A stretch of 64,000 bases of DNA from positions 1 to 64,000 of the forward strand of contig NZ_JAAEDL010000005.1 of the NCBI RefSeq assembly GCF_018129005.1, given 5' to 3'. Made by a program: the position numbers and the translations under genes. The notes under the pieces are model-generated. The model was not told where the DNA came from and did not search any database. It worked only from the letters and a program-made list of their open reading frames with translations. Numbering within the stretch: position 1 is the stretch's first letter; the number at the start of each line of letters is the position of its first letter. The DNA is from Neoroseomonas eburnea (lineage in GTDB: Bacteria; Pseudomonadota; Alphaproteobacteria; Acetobacterales; Acetobacteraceae). Positions 1 to 7,420 of this stretch are shown one piece after another.

Positions 1-24
1 CGTATGCGCCTTCCTCTTCGCCAT
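1..24 (-). CDS. IS3-family transposase OrfA, first eight residues only
   Basis: The reverse complement begins ATG and encodes MAKRKAHT. This matches the usual start of IS3-family OrfA helix-turn-helix proteins, which often begin with a basic stretch followed by H-T-P-E. A GGGAGG Shine-Dalgarno lies seven bases upstream. The rest of the gene is outside the window, so nothing can be said about whether it is intact. Confidence 0.5.
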
Positions 25-90
25 CGATGACCCTCCCAAAGCACCCGCCGGACTACATTACCGGCGGACCCCTTCTAGGGGGTCAGGTCA
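1..90 (-). mobile_element. End of an IS3-family insertion sequence (partial, runs off the left edge)
   Basis: Read on the minus strand, the segment opens with TGACCTGACCCCC, which resembles IS3-family (IS407-like) terminal repeats. A GC-rich leader with a GGGAGG ribosome-binding site follows, then an ATG that opens a transposase-like frame. Position 91 onward is ynfA coding sequence, so the element end lies at about 90/91. Only this end is in the window, so the family is inferred from the terminus and eight residues, and the target duplication cannot be checked. Confidence 0.6.
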
Positions 91-201
91 GTGTGGCTGC
101 GGCTGTTCGAGGGCGTGGCGCTCGATCGCTGGGACCTGATCGGCGGGGCCGTCTGCGTGGCCGGCGCGCTGATCATCCTGTACGGGCCGCGCCAGGCATG
201 A
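91..201 (+). pseudogene. ynfA: YnfA (UPF0060) family membrane protein, C-terminal fragment
   Basis: The frame from 91 reads VWLRLFEGVALDRWDLIGG, then a hydrophobic helix, and ends GPRQA before the stop. This is the C-terminal third of the YnfA/UPF0060 family, small inner-membrane proteins of about 108 residues with four helices. An in-frame stop at 76-78, inside the IS3-like end, closes the frame upstream, so only about 36 codons remain and the gene is broken. The stop overlaps the ATG of the next gene (ATGA), so the two were probably one transcript before the insertion. Confidence 0.7.
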
Positions 202-444
202 GGCGCGTCTGGGCCGAGCTTCGTGCGCCGGTGTCCACGCTGGTCCTGTTCGGGATCATCGCCCGGTTGCTGCTGCCGCTGCCCGCCCTGGCAGCGGCGG
301 ACCGCGCGGCCTTCGACGCCGCCCTGCGGGCGACGCTGTGCATGCCCTTCGGCCAGCCGGGACCCATCGACGCGGACGGCACGCAGGATGCCGCGCCAGC
401 CAACCACTGCCCGCTGTGCCGGTTGCCGGACGCGATGTCCCCGC
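198..444 (+). pseudogene. DUF2946-like secreted/membrane protein, 5' part, interrupted by IS66
   Basis: The frame starts at ATG 198 and encodes a hydrophobic signal-like segment (residues about 13-31). An NHCPLCRLP motif follows, characteristic of small DUF2946-type proteins found beside copper and cytochrome-oxidase genes. At 445 it runs into the IS66 left end and stops at 471-473 after ten IS-encoded codons. Joining base 444 to base 2972 restores one frame that ends at 3115-3117, about 128 residues in total. The neighbouring ynfA, PCu(A)C and SCO genes support a copper-related role. The DUF2946 name rests on size, Cys motif and context. Confidence 0.65.
437..444. repeat. Target-site duplication of IS66, left copy
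   Basis: GTCCCCGC sits immediately before the IS66 left terminal repeat and is repeated exactly at 2964-2971 after the right terminal repeat. Eight bases is the duplication length expected for the IS66 family. Confidence 0.93.
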
Positions 445-457
445 GTAAGCGTCAGCC
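445..457 (+). repeat. IS66 left terminal inverted repeat
   Basis: GTAAGCGTCAGCC is identical to the reverse complement of 2951-2963. The GTAAGCG start is typical of IS66 termini. Confidence 0.93.
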
Positions 458-488
458 TGTCGTGGCCTTGTGATGACCACGGTGGGTC

Positions 489-959
489 GTGGATGTCGTG
501 GTCATGCCTGACGCTGCGACGCCGCCCCCGCCACTCGTAAGCCGCTCATACGACGGTCGTAAGAGCGGTTCCGGAGTGGGCTCCGATCCGACAGTCGAGG
601 TCCGCGTGCGGGCGGTCCGCCGGCGGGCCTGGTCAACGGAGGACCGGCTCCGGATTGTACGGGAGACGCTGGAGCCCGGCGCCGTTGTGCAGACGGTAGC
701 GGACCGGCACGGGGTGAGCACGGGACAGCTCTACACCTGGCGCAAACAGATGCTGGCGACGGCGATGGCGGGGTTTGCGCCGGTCGAGGTGATGCCGGAG
801 CCGCCGCCTGCCTTGCCTGCGCCGTCCTTGGCGTCTGCCGTCGTGGAGACGACGGGCAGCCTGGAGATCGTGATGCCGAGCGGCGCCAGCATCCGAGTGA
901 CGGGCGCCGTCGATGTGATAACGCTGCGCATGGTGCTGGCCGAGCTGGGTGGCCGCTGA
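489..959 (+). CDS. tnpA: IS66 TnpA (OrfA), helix-turn-helix accessory protein
   Basis: This 156-residue protein is the IS66 OrfA needed for transposition along with TnpB and TnpC. Residues about 45-90 (RRAWSTEDRLRIVRETLEPG to QLYTWRKQML) form the transposase_8-type helix-turn-helix, with the conserved G-x-S-T-G-Q-L-Y-T-W-R signature. The C-terminus has a proline-rich linker and a small hydrophobic domain. The start used is GTG 489; ATG 504 is an alternative in the same frame. The stop overlaps the tnpB ATG by one base (TGATG), which implies translational coupling. Confidence 0.9.
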   Translation: MDVVVMPDAATPPPPLVSRSYDGRKSGSGVGSDPTVEVRVRAVRRRAWSTEDRLRIVRETLEPGAVVQTVADRHGVSTGQLYTWRKQMLATAMAGFAPVEVMPEPPPALPAPSLASAVVETTGSLEIVMPSGASIRVTGAVDVITLRMVLAELGGR

Positions 960-1306
960 TGCTGGGCCCGCCACCCGGCACGCGGGTGTTTCTGGCCTGT
1001 GGCGTGACGGACATGCGCAAGGGGTTCGATGGTCTGGCGGCGTTGGTGCAGACGGTGCTGGCGCAGGATCCGTACAGCGGCGCGGTATTCTGCTTTCGTG
1101 GACGTCGCGGTGACCTGCTGAAGATTTTGGTCTGGGACGGGCAGGGCCTGGTTCTCGTGGCCAAGCGGCTGGAGAAGGGCCGCTTCGTGTGGCCGCAGGC
1201 GAAGGACGGCGTCGTCTCTCTGACCCCGGCCATGCTCTCGATGCTGCTGGAAGGGATCGACTGGCGCATGCCGGCCTGGACAGCACGACCGACGGCAACG
1301 GTGTAG
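959..1306 (+). CDS. tnpB: IS66 TnpB (OrfB)
   Basis: This 115-residue protein is the IS66 Orf2 family. It shows the characteristic CGVTDMRKGFDGLAALV segment near the N-terminus, then FCFRGRRGDLLKIL and WDGQGLVLVAKRLEKGRF. Length and motifs match the family, which is essential for IS66 transposition although its biochemical role is not settled. It starts at an ATG overlapping the tnpA stop by one base. A 45-bp gap separates it from tnpC. Confidence 0.93.
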   Translation: MLGPPPGTRVFLACGVTDMRKGFDGLAALVQTVLAQDPYSGAVFCFRGRRGDLLKILVWDGQGLVLVAKRLEKGRFVWPQAKDGVVSLTPAMLSMLLEGIDWRMPAWTARPTATV

Positions 1307-1351
1307 CCGATCGGGAATTGCCGTGGTGACGGCGTCGCGTAGAATCGCAGC

Positions 1352-2956
1352 GTGGATGCCGCGTCGTTCGACATGCCTGACGCCGAGATCGCCGCGCTGC
1401 GGGCGCTGCTGGCGGAGCGCGAAGCGGCGCTGGCCGAGCGCGATGCCGAGTTGCGCAACGCCGGCTTCGAGATCGAGAAGCTGAAGGTCCAGCTCGCAGC
1501 CTTGCGGCGCGACCGCTACGGCCGGTCCTCCGAGAAGCTGGCGGCCGCGGCCGACCAGCTCGAGATGCTGATCGGCGACCTCGAGGAGGATCAGGCCGAG
1601 CGCGAGGCCGCGGCGGCGGAGAAGGAACGCCGGACAAAGGGCAAGTCGGGCAACCAGCGCAAGCCTGCCACGCGCCGACCGCTGCCCGAGCACCTGCCAC
1701 GCGAGACGGTGGTGCACGAGCCCGTCCTCGCCTGTCGCTGCGGCTGCACCGATCCCGCCCGCCTGACGCGGCTCGGCGAGAGCGTCACCGAGGTGCTGGA
1801 GAAGATTCCGGCCAGGCTGAAGGTGATCCGGCATGTCCGACCGCGCTATGCCTGCCGGGCCTGCGAGGCGATGCTGCAGGCGCCCGTCCCGGCCCTACCT
1901 ATCGAGCGGGGCCGCCCCGGGCCCGGCCTGATGGCGCATGTGCTGGTCTCCAAATACCTTGATGGCCTGCCGCTGTTCCGGCTCTCGGGCATCCTGGCGC
2001 GCGAGGGGGTGGAGATCGAGCGCCAGACCCTGGCCGACTGGGTCGGGCACGGCGCCTGGTGGCTGCGGCCCCTGGCCGAGGCGATCGGCAAATACGCTTT
2101 GGCGCAGGGCGTGATCTGGACCGACGACACCACCATCCGCGTCCTCGCCCCAGGGCGAGGCCGAACGCGCATCGGCCGGTTCTGGGTCTATGCTTTCGAC
2201 CCCAGGCCCTGGCGCGGCACCGGCCCGCCGGCGGCGTTCTACTGCTACTCGCCGGACCGCAAGGGCGAGCGGCCACGGGAGCATCTGGCCGGCTACGAGG
2301 GCTGGCTGCACGCCGACGCCTATGCCGGCTACGACGCGCTGACCGCGGCGAAGGGCAGCAGGCCGCCGCTGATCACGCATGTTGCCTGCATGGCCCATGC
2401 ACGGCGCGAGCTGTTCAAGGTCTACGAGAGCACCAAATCGCCGATTGCCAAAGAGGCGTTGCGGCGGATCGGTGAGCTCTATGCGATCGAGGCGGCCATC
2501 AACGGCCAGTCTCCCGAGCAGCGCTGCGTCGCACGCCAGGCGCAGAGCAAGCCGCTGCTCGATGCCCTGCATGCCTGGATGCTGCAGCAGCGGCGTCGGC
2601 TCTCTGGCAAATCGACACTGGCCAAGGCGCTGCAGTATGCGCTGAACCGCTGGGATGCGCTGGCGCGCTACACCGAAGACGGCAGGCTCTCGATCGACAA
2701 CAACCTATCCGAGCGGCTGCTGCGAGGCATCGCTGTCACGCGCAAGAATTTCCTGTTCGTCGGCAGCGATGCAGGCGGCCAGCGCGCCGCGATCATCTAC
2801 ACCATCGCCGAAACCGCCAAGTTGAACGGCCTCGACCCGGAAGCCTACATCGCCGCCGTGCTCGACCGCCTTGCCGCCGGCCTCCCCATCAACCGCATCG
2901 ACGAGTTGCTGCCCTGGAACTTCAAGCTAACCCGTCAAACCGTGTCGCAGGGCTGA
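1352..2956 (+). CDS. tnpC: IS66 TnpC, DDE transposase
   Basis: This 534-residue transposase has the full IS66 layout. An N-terminal coiled coil (about 5-60) rich in A, E and R comes first, then a zinc-binding domain with Cys pairs (CRCGC near 128 and CRACEAM near 170), the DDE catalytic core (WTDDTTIRVL, HADAYAGYDAL, later SIDNNLSERLLR) and the C-terminal IS66 domain. No frameshift or internal stop is seen, so it should be functional. The start is GTG 1352; the next in-frame ATG is 1373. The stop lies within the right inverted repeat. Confidence 0.94.
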   Translation: MDAASFDMPDAEIAALRALLAEREAALAERDAELRNAGFEIEKLKVQLAALRRDRYGRSSEKLAAAADQLEMLIGDLEEDQAEREAAAAEKERRTKGKSGNQRKPATRRPLPEHLPRETVVHEPVLACRCGCTDPARLTRLGESVTEVLEKIPARLKVIRHVRPRYACRACEAMLQAPVPALPIERGRPGPGLMAHVLVSKYLDGLPLFRLSGILAREGVEIERQTLADWVGHGAWWLRPLAEAIGKYALAQGVIWTDDTTIRVLAPGRGRTRIGRFWVYAFDPRPWRGTGPPAAFYCYSPDRKGERPREHLAGYEGWLHADAYAGYDALTAAKGSRPPLITHVACMAHARRELFKVYESTKSPIAKEALRRIGELYAIEAAINGQSPEQRCVARQAQSKPLLDALHAWMLQQRRRLSGKSTLAKALQYALNRWDALARYTEDGRLSIDNNLSERLLRGIAVTRKNFLFVGSDAGGQRAAIIYTIAETAKLNGLDPEAYIAAVLDRLAAGLPINRIDELLPWNFKLTRQTVSQG

Positions 2957-2963
2957 CGCTTAC
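2951..2963 (-). repeat. IS66 right terminal inverted repeat
   Basis: GGCTGACGCTTAC is the exact reverse complement of the left terminus at 445-457, and it contains the tnpC stop codon. Confidence 0.93.
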
Positions 2964-2971
2964 GTCCCCGC
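2964..2971. repeat. Target-site duplication of IS66, right copy
   Basis: GTCCCCGC directly follows the right terminal repeat and is identical to 437-444. Confidence 0.93.
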
Positions 2972-3117
2972 CGCCGCCGGGCGCAGCGTTCCTCCCATTG
3001 CCGGCATGGACGCGGGTGGAGCCGCCTGCGCCGACCGCATCATCGGTGCCCGCAAGGCCGCCTGCCCGCGGCCCGCCGCCGGCGCGCGGGCCTCCCGACC
3101 TTCCGCACACAGGCTGA
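2972..3117 (+). pseudogene. DUF2946-like gene, 3' part after IS66
   Basis: This frame continues the gene opened at 198. Read on from base 444 it gives a proline-rich tail ending DLPHTG and a stop at 3115-3117. It has no start or ribosome-binding site of its own. Precise loss of the element with one duplication copy would give back the intact reading frame. The frame match across the element supports a single interrupted gene. Confidence 0.65.
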
Positions 3118-3175
3118 TCGTCGCGGTCCGCGCCTGGCGCCGGCCGCATGGCATCCCTTGTCGGAGTTCCCTTCC

Positions 3176-3670
3176 ATGCGTCGTCATCTCCTGCGCGCGG
3201 TCTTGCTGACCGGCGCGAGCCTCATCGCCTCATCGCTGCCGCTGCCTGCCGCCCTGGCGCATGAATTCCGGGCCGGCGATCTCATTGTCGATCATCCCTG
3301 GACGCGCGCGGTCGCGGAGCGCGCGCCGACGGCGGCGGGCTACATGGTCATCCGCAACACCGGGGCCGTGCCGGACCGGCTGGTCGCCGCGGAGACGGCG
3401 CGTGTGCGCACCGTCGAACTGCACGAGATGACCATGACCGACGACATCATGCGCATGCGCCCGATCGCCGGCGGCATCGCCATCCCGGCCGGGCAGGCGG
3501 TGCGCCTCGCCCCCGGCGGCGTGCACCTGATGCTGATCGGCCCGCAGGGCGGCTTCGCGCGGGGTGCGCGCATTCCCCTCACGCTGGTGTTCGAACGTGC
3601 CGGGCGCATCGAGGTCGAGCTGGCCGTGGAAGCCGCCGGTGCGCGAGCCACCAGCCATGACGGGCATTGA
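3176..3670 (+). CDS. PCu(A)C-family periplasmic copper chaperone
   Basis: This 164-residue protein carries Cu(I) in the periplasm, in known systems for assembly of the CuA/CuB centres of cytochrome oxidase. It has a signal peptide (about 1-28, ending PAALAHE). The family copper site is present: H83 in ELHEM, M94 in IMRMRP, and H117/M119 in GVHLML. Start ATG 3176 was chosen because it gives a normal signal peptide; an in-frame TTG at 3158 only adds an unlikely leader. The SCO gene begins nine bases downstream, the usual pairing. The C-terminus is short and His-containing (TSHDGH). Confidence 0.92.
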   Translation: MRRHLLRAVLLTGASLIASSLPLPAALAHEFRAGDLIVDHPWTRAVAERAPTAAGYMVIRNTGAVPDRLVAAETARVRTVELHEMTMTDDIMRMRPIAGGIAIPAGQAVRLAPGGVHLMLIGPQGGFARGARIPLTLVFERAGRIEVELAVEAAGARATSHDGH

Positions 3671-3679
3671 GGGCGTGTC

Positions 3680-4306
3680 ATGAAGCTGTTGCGCCTGACG
3701 CGCTGGCTGGCCTGGGGCGGTGTCGCCGCCGTTGGCTTCGTGCTGCTGGCGACCACGGGCGGCTGGTTCGTGACCGATGGCCCGCTCGGGCGCCCACGTG
3801 TTGCGACCGGCCCTTCGAGCCTGGCGATCGGCGGGCCGTTCAGCCTGACCGATCATCGCGGCCGCGCCGTGACTGAAAGGGATTTCAGCGGCCGGCCGAT
3901 GGCGATCTTCTTCGGCTTCACCCATTGCCCGGATGTTTGCCCGACCGCGCTGAGTGACATGACAGGCTTCATGGAGGCGCTCGGCCCCGATGCCGACCGG
4001 CTGCACTGGCTGTTCGTGAGTGTCGATGCCGAACGCGACACGCCGCAGGCGATGGCGGAGTACCTGCAGGCCTTCGATCCCCGGATCGTCGGCCTGTCGG
4101 GGACCGAGGCGCAGATCGCCGACGCAGCCCGCAGCTTCCGAGTCTACTATCGGCGCGTGCCGTTGGAGGGCGGGAGCTACACGATGGACCATTCGGCGAG
4201 CGTTTTCCTGCTCGACGCGTCCGGCCGGTTCGCTGGGACGATCGACCACAAGGAGACCGAGCGAGTGGCGTTGGAGAAGCTGCGGATGCTGGTGGGGCGG
4301 GGGTAA
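3680..4306 (+). CDS. SCO1/SenC family copper/thiol protein for cytochrome oxidase assembly
   Basis: This 208-residue membrane-anchored thioredoxin-fold protein has one N-terminal helix (about 10-30). The conserved THCPDVCP copper/thiol motif gives C83 and C87, and the partner histidine is H171 in YTMDHSAS. SCO proteins mature the CuA site of cytochrome c oxidase together with PCu(A)C. Gene order PCu(A)C-SCO with nine bases between them indicates one transcription unit. Length is normal and no ligand is missing. Confidence 0.93.
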   Translation: MKLLRLTRWLAWGGVAAVGFVLLATTGGWFVTDGPLGRPRVATGPSSLAIGGPFSLTDHRGRAVTERDFSGRPMAIFFGFTHCPDVCPTALSDMTGFMEALGPDADRLHWLFVSVDAERDTPQAMAEYLQAFDPRIVGLSGTEAQIADAARSFRVYYRRVPLEGGSYTMDHSASVFLLDASGRFAGTIDHKETERVALEKLRMLVGRG

Positions 4307-4442
4307 CGAGCGGTGATGCGGAGTATCGTGGGTAGGCCCGCCATTGGTGCGGAGAGCTCGCCGCGACGCCCATGCCGTTTCGGCGCCTCGAACTGACGGT
4401 ATGGACGACGGTATTTTACGTTTCCTGATGGGAAAAATTGCC

Positions 4443-5762
4443 ATGAATCAGGATCTTGGACTGGCAATTGACGATCGAGTGGGAGTAATGACCGCCGCCG
4501 GTCTCAAGGCCGCGCTCTGCCGCCACATTGACGCCCGGCGCGACGACGTCATCGCGCTGCTGCAGGACTTCCTGCGCATCCGCAGCGCCAACCCGCCGGG
4601 CGACACACGCGAGGCGGCGGATTTCGTGCGCGGCATCCTCGACCGCTTCGGGCTGGAACACCGTACCGTCGCGGCGCGGGAGGACATGCCCAACATCATC
4701 TCCTGCTGGCACGCGCCCTATGTCGGTCGGCACCTGGTGCTGAACGGGCACATGGATGTCTTCCCGGTCTCCGACGACCGGCTCTGGGCCGCGGAGATCG
4801 AGGGCGACCGCATCGTCGCGCGCGGTGCGTCGGACATGAAGACCGGGACGCTGGCCTCCATCCTCACCTACGGACTGCTCTATCCCTATCGCGACCGGCT
4901 GTTCGGCAAGCTGACCCTGACCGTGGTGTCGGACGAGCAATCCGGCGGGCGCTACGGCACGAGGTTCCTCTTTGACAACCATGCGGATGAGATCGCCGGT
5001 GATGCCTGCCTGAACGGGGAGCCGAGCGGTCTCGGCAATATCCGCTTCCTCGAGAAGGGGACGCTGCGCTTCGCCCTCTCGGCCACCGGGCCGGGCGGGC
5101 ATGGCGGCTATCCGCACCGCGCGAACAACCCGATCCGGCAGATCGTCGGCGCGACCCAGGCGCTCTACGACCGCTATCACCTCCGGTTTGCGGAGATGCC
5201 GGAGGAGATCGTGGCCATCCTGCGCGATCCGGCAAGCATCGCCGCGGCCGATGCGATCCTGGGGCAGGGGGCGGCCGACAACGCGCTGCGCATCACCGTC
5301 AACGCCGGCATCATCGAGGGCGGGCGCAAGGCGACGCAGATCCCGACCGCCTGCACCGTGCATGTGGACATCCGCGTCCCCTATGGCCCCGACCTCGACC
5401 GGGTGCGCGCGGAACTGCCCGGCCTGGCGGAGGAATTCGGCTGCACCCTGGCGATCAACGAGGACCACAGCTATCCCGCCAGCGGCACCGAGCCCGATGG
5501 CGAGCTGGCGTTGATCCTGCGCGACAACATGAAGGCGCTGCTGGGTGTCGACGCGCCGCCGGTGTGCAGCCTGGGCGGCACCGATGCGCGCTACTGGCGC
5601 TGGCGGGGCATTCCTGCCGTGATCTGCGGACCCTCGCCGCTCAGCATGGGGACGGACGACGAGCACGTCACGCTCGATGAGGCGATCAACGTCCTCAAGC
5701 TGCAGGCGATGTGCGTCATCGACTACCTGTCGGTGCAGGCCGGGCCGTCAGAAGCGACGTGA
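4443..5762 (+). CDS. M20-family (ArgE/DapE-like) metallo-deacylase
   Basis: This 439-residue M20 peptidase/deacylase has the expected di-zinc ligands: GHMDVFP, GASDMKTG, the SDEQSG catalytic glutamate, and the NGEPSG segment. A dimerization (lid) domain inserts near GPGGHGGYPHR. ArgE/DapE relatives hydrolyse N-acyl or dipeptide amide bonds; the substrate cannot be read from sequence. ATG 4443 is used; ATG 4488, preceded by GGGAG, is an equally plausible start, and an in-frame codon at 4344 would add a non-conserved leader. The gene stands alone, 137 bp after the SCO gene. Confidence 0.82.
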   Translation: MNQDLGLAIDDRVGVMTAAGLKAALCRHIDARRDDVIALLQDFLRIRSANPPGDTREAADFVRGILDRFGLEHRTVAAREDMPNIISCWHAPYVGRHLVLNGHMDVFPVSDDRLWAAEIEGDRIVARGASDMKTGTLASILTYGLLYPYRDRLFGKLTLTVVSDEQSGGRYGTRFLFDNHADEIAGDACLNGEPSGLGNIRFLEKGTLRFALSATGPGGHGGYPHRANNPIRQIVGATQALYDRYHLRFAEMPEEIVAILRDPASIAAADAILGQGAADNALRITVNAGIIEGGRKATQIPTACTVHVDIRVPYGPDLDRVRAELPGLAEEFGCTLAINEDHSYPASGTEPDGELALILRDNMKALLGVDAPPVCSLGGTDARYWRWRGIPAVICGPSPLSMGTDDEHVTLDEAINVLKLQAMCVIDYLSVQAGPSEAT

Positions 5763-5867
5763 TGCGCCGCGCTGCCGAGGGCGAGGTCTGGACAGGCGGC
5801 TGATGCCGCGCCGGCCGGCCGGTTGACCCCCATGGCGGCGCCGGTTTCGCGGGCCCGGCGCTGGATG

Positions 5868-5888
5868 CCGCCGGGGCCTCGCCGGCGG
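5868..5888. terminator. Hairpin between convergent genes
   Basis: CCGCCGG and CCGGCGG form a perfect 7-bp stem with a 7-nt loop, between the end of the M20 gene and the end of the minus-strand transferase gene. No U-tract follows, so it may be a transcription barrier rather than a classical intrinsic terminator. Confidence 0.35.
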
Positions 5889-5903
5889 GAAGGCCCGTCG
5901 GCC

Positions 5904-6563
5904 TCAATCCCGCCCCGGATCCCCCAGCGGAAACAGGTGCCGGTAGGGTCGCGCCTCATCCAGTGCCCGTGCATAGGACGGCCGCGCGAGCAGCCGCGTG
6001 CGGTAGGCGCGCAGGGTCGCGAGGCGTAACGGGATGGGGTGCGCCCAGTCCGCATAGAGCAATCCGGGCGCGGCGCCGCAATCGGCCAGGCTGAAGGCAT
6101 CCCCGGCGGCCCATTCCCGCCCGGCGAGCCGGGTATCGAGCCAGGCATAGGCCGTTCCGATCACCGCCCGCGCCTGGTCCACGCCGAAAGCGTCGCGCGC
6201 CTCCGGTGGGCGGATCGCGTCCAGCACCACCTTCTGCATCGGCGTCATCAGGTAGTTGTCCACCACGCGGTCGATCAGCCGCGCCTCCAGCGCCGCATCG
6301 GCGTCGTCGGGCAGGAAGCGCACGGGTCCCGGGTGGTGGCGGTCGAGATGCTCGATGATGATCGTCGCCTCGGGCACCACCGTGGCGCCGTCCTCCAGCA
6401 CCGGGAATTTCCGGAAGGGCCACAGCGCGGCGAGGGCCGCCGCATCGGCTTCCTTCCCGAAGTCGACATGGCGGAAGGCGAAGGGGGTCGCGTTCTCGTA
6501 GAGCGCGACCAGTGCCTTCTGGCAGTAGGCCGAGAAAGGATGTGCGTGAAGTGTCAGCGGCAT
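5904..6563 (-). CDS. Glutathione S-transferase family protein
   Basis: This 219-residue cytosolic GST-fold protein has an N-terminal thioredoxin-like domain (MPLTLHAHPFSAYCQKALVA, with FRKFPVLEDG and the glutathione-contact segment PEATIIIEHLDRH). An all-helical C-terminal domain follows, with the usual FSLADCGAAP motif near residue 160. It probably conjugates or isomerizes electrophiles; the substrate is unknown. Start ATG 6563 begins the conserved domain; a longer frame upstream lacks homology. It follows a reductase fragment by four bases, suggesting a former operon. Confidence 0.88.
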   Translation of the reverse strand: MPLTLHAHPFSAYCQKALVALYENATPFAFRHVDFGKEADAAALAALWPFRKFPVLEDGATVVPEATIIIEHLDRHHPGPVRFLPDDADAALEARLIDRVVDNYLMTPMQKVVLDAIRPPEARDAFGVDQARAVIGTAYAWLDTRLAGREWAAGDAFSLADCGAAPGLLYADWAHPIPLRLATLRAYRTRLLARPSYARALDEARPYRHLFPLGDPGRD

Positions 6564-6567
6564 GGCC

Positions 6568-6843
6568 TCAGCCCTCCCGTGTGCGACGGTAGCGCAGGAT
6601 GACGGAGCCGGTGTCGAGCGGCCTCGCATCCATCAGCGCGAAGACGGCCGCGGGCCGCCCATCGGCGAAGAGACGCTTGCCGTCGCCGAACAGCAGCGGC
6701 GCGACCATCAGCCGCATCTCGTCGACCACGTCATGCGCGAGCAGGCTGTTCGCCAGCCCCGCGCCGCTGAAGGCGAAGATGTTGCCCCGCGCTTCCCGTT
6801 TCAGCCGCGCGACCTCGCCGGCGATGTCGGGGCCGGCGATGCG
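6568..6843 (-). pseudogene. Dihydrofolate reductase/RibD C-terminal family protein, C-terminal fragment
   Basis: The last 91 residues of this frame match the end of the bacterial DHFR-like/RibD_C family: GNIFAFSGAGLANSLLAHD, VDEMRLMVAPLLFGDGKRLF and a final VILRYRRT strand. The N-terminal half that should carry the nucleotide-binding start is missing. Upstream of about 6843 the frame only mirrors the ArsC-like gene on the other strand, and no start codon precedes the homology. It is therefore a truncated remnant, cut by the rearrangement that brought in the divergent ArsC-like gene. Confidence 0.72.
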
Positions 6844-6903
6844 CGCCGCGGCCGGGCGAATCGGCGTAGCATCCGGCGACGACCGATCCGCAGGAGGCCG
6901 ATC

Positions 6904-7278
6904 TTGACCGAGCCCGCCACCATCCACGGCATCAGGAACTGCGACACCATGAAGAAGGCGCGCGCCTGGCTCGAGCAGCACGGCGTCGCGCACGCCTTCC
7001 ATGACTACAGGACCGCCGGCATCGACCGCGCGACGCTGGAGAGCTGGGCGAGGAAGGTCGGCTGGGAGAAGCTGCTCAACCGCGCCGGCACCACCTTCCG
7101 CAAGCTGCCCGAGGCGGAGAGACAGGACCTCACCGAGACGAAGGCGATCGCGCTGATGCTCGCCCAGCCCGGAATGATCAAGCGGCCGGTGCTCACCGTC
7201 GGCGAGGAGATCCTCGTCGGCTTCGACCCGGCGCGCTACGCGGGCGCGCTCGGCGGGCGGCGAGTGCAGGTCGGATAG
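6904..7278 (+). CDS. ArsC/Spx/YffB-family thioredoxin-fold protein
   Basis: This 124-residue protein belongs to the ArsC-related YffB group: IHGIRNCDTMKKARAWLEQH carries the single family cysteine, followed by FHDYR, KLLNRAGTTFRKLPE and MIKRPVL. These proteins share the arsenate-reductase fold but usually lack proven arsenate reduction. The start is a TTG at 6904, chosen because a perfect AGGAGG lies six bases before it (6892-6897) and the family N-terminus begins there. It is divergent from the broken DHFR-like gene and closes against a strong hairpin. Confidence 0.85.
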   Translation: MTEPATIHGIRNCDTMKKARAWLEQHGVAHAFHDYRTAGIDRATLESWARKVGWEKLLNRAGTTFRKLPEAERQDLTETKAIALMLAQPGMIKRPVLTVGEEILVGFDPARYAGALGGRRVQVG

Positions 7279-7364
7279 CAGGCGACCGGGGCCGACAGCA
7301 GGCGAGCCCCTGCCGCCACGATCCCAGGCCGGAGGATTCCGCCTGCGCGGAGGTGGCTCCTGCC

Positions 7365-7396
7365 GGCGCGCCGCCCGGGAAGACGGGCGGCGCGCC
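7365..7396. terminator. Strong hairpin between convergent genes
   Basis: GGCGCGCCGCCCG pairs perfectly with 7384-7396 (13-bp stem, 6-nt loop GGAAGA). It lies between the convergent ArsC-like and SRPBCC genes, where it can act on both strands. It lacks a U-tract, as often seen in very GC-rich genomes. Confidence 0.6.
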
Positions 7397-7420
7397 TCCG
7401 CTCCGGCGGCCACCGGGGCG

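Larger units (their letters stand above)
445..2963 (+). mobile_element. Complete IS66-family insertion sequence
   Basis: The element is 2,519 bp, bounded by perfect 13-bp inverted repeats beginning GTAAGCGTCAGCC and flanked by an 8-bp direct duplication. It carries the three genes of the IS66 family (tnpA, tnpB, tnpC) in one orientation, all full length. The tnpC stop codon lies inside the right terminal repeat. The intact ends and identical duplication suggest a fairly recent insertion and a copy that may still be mobile. Confidence 0.95.
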
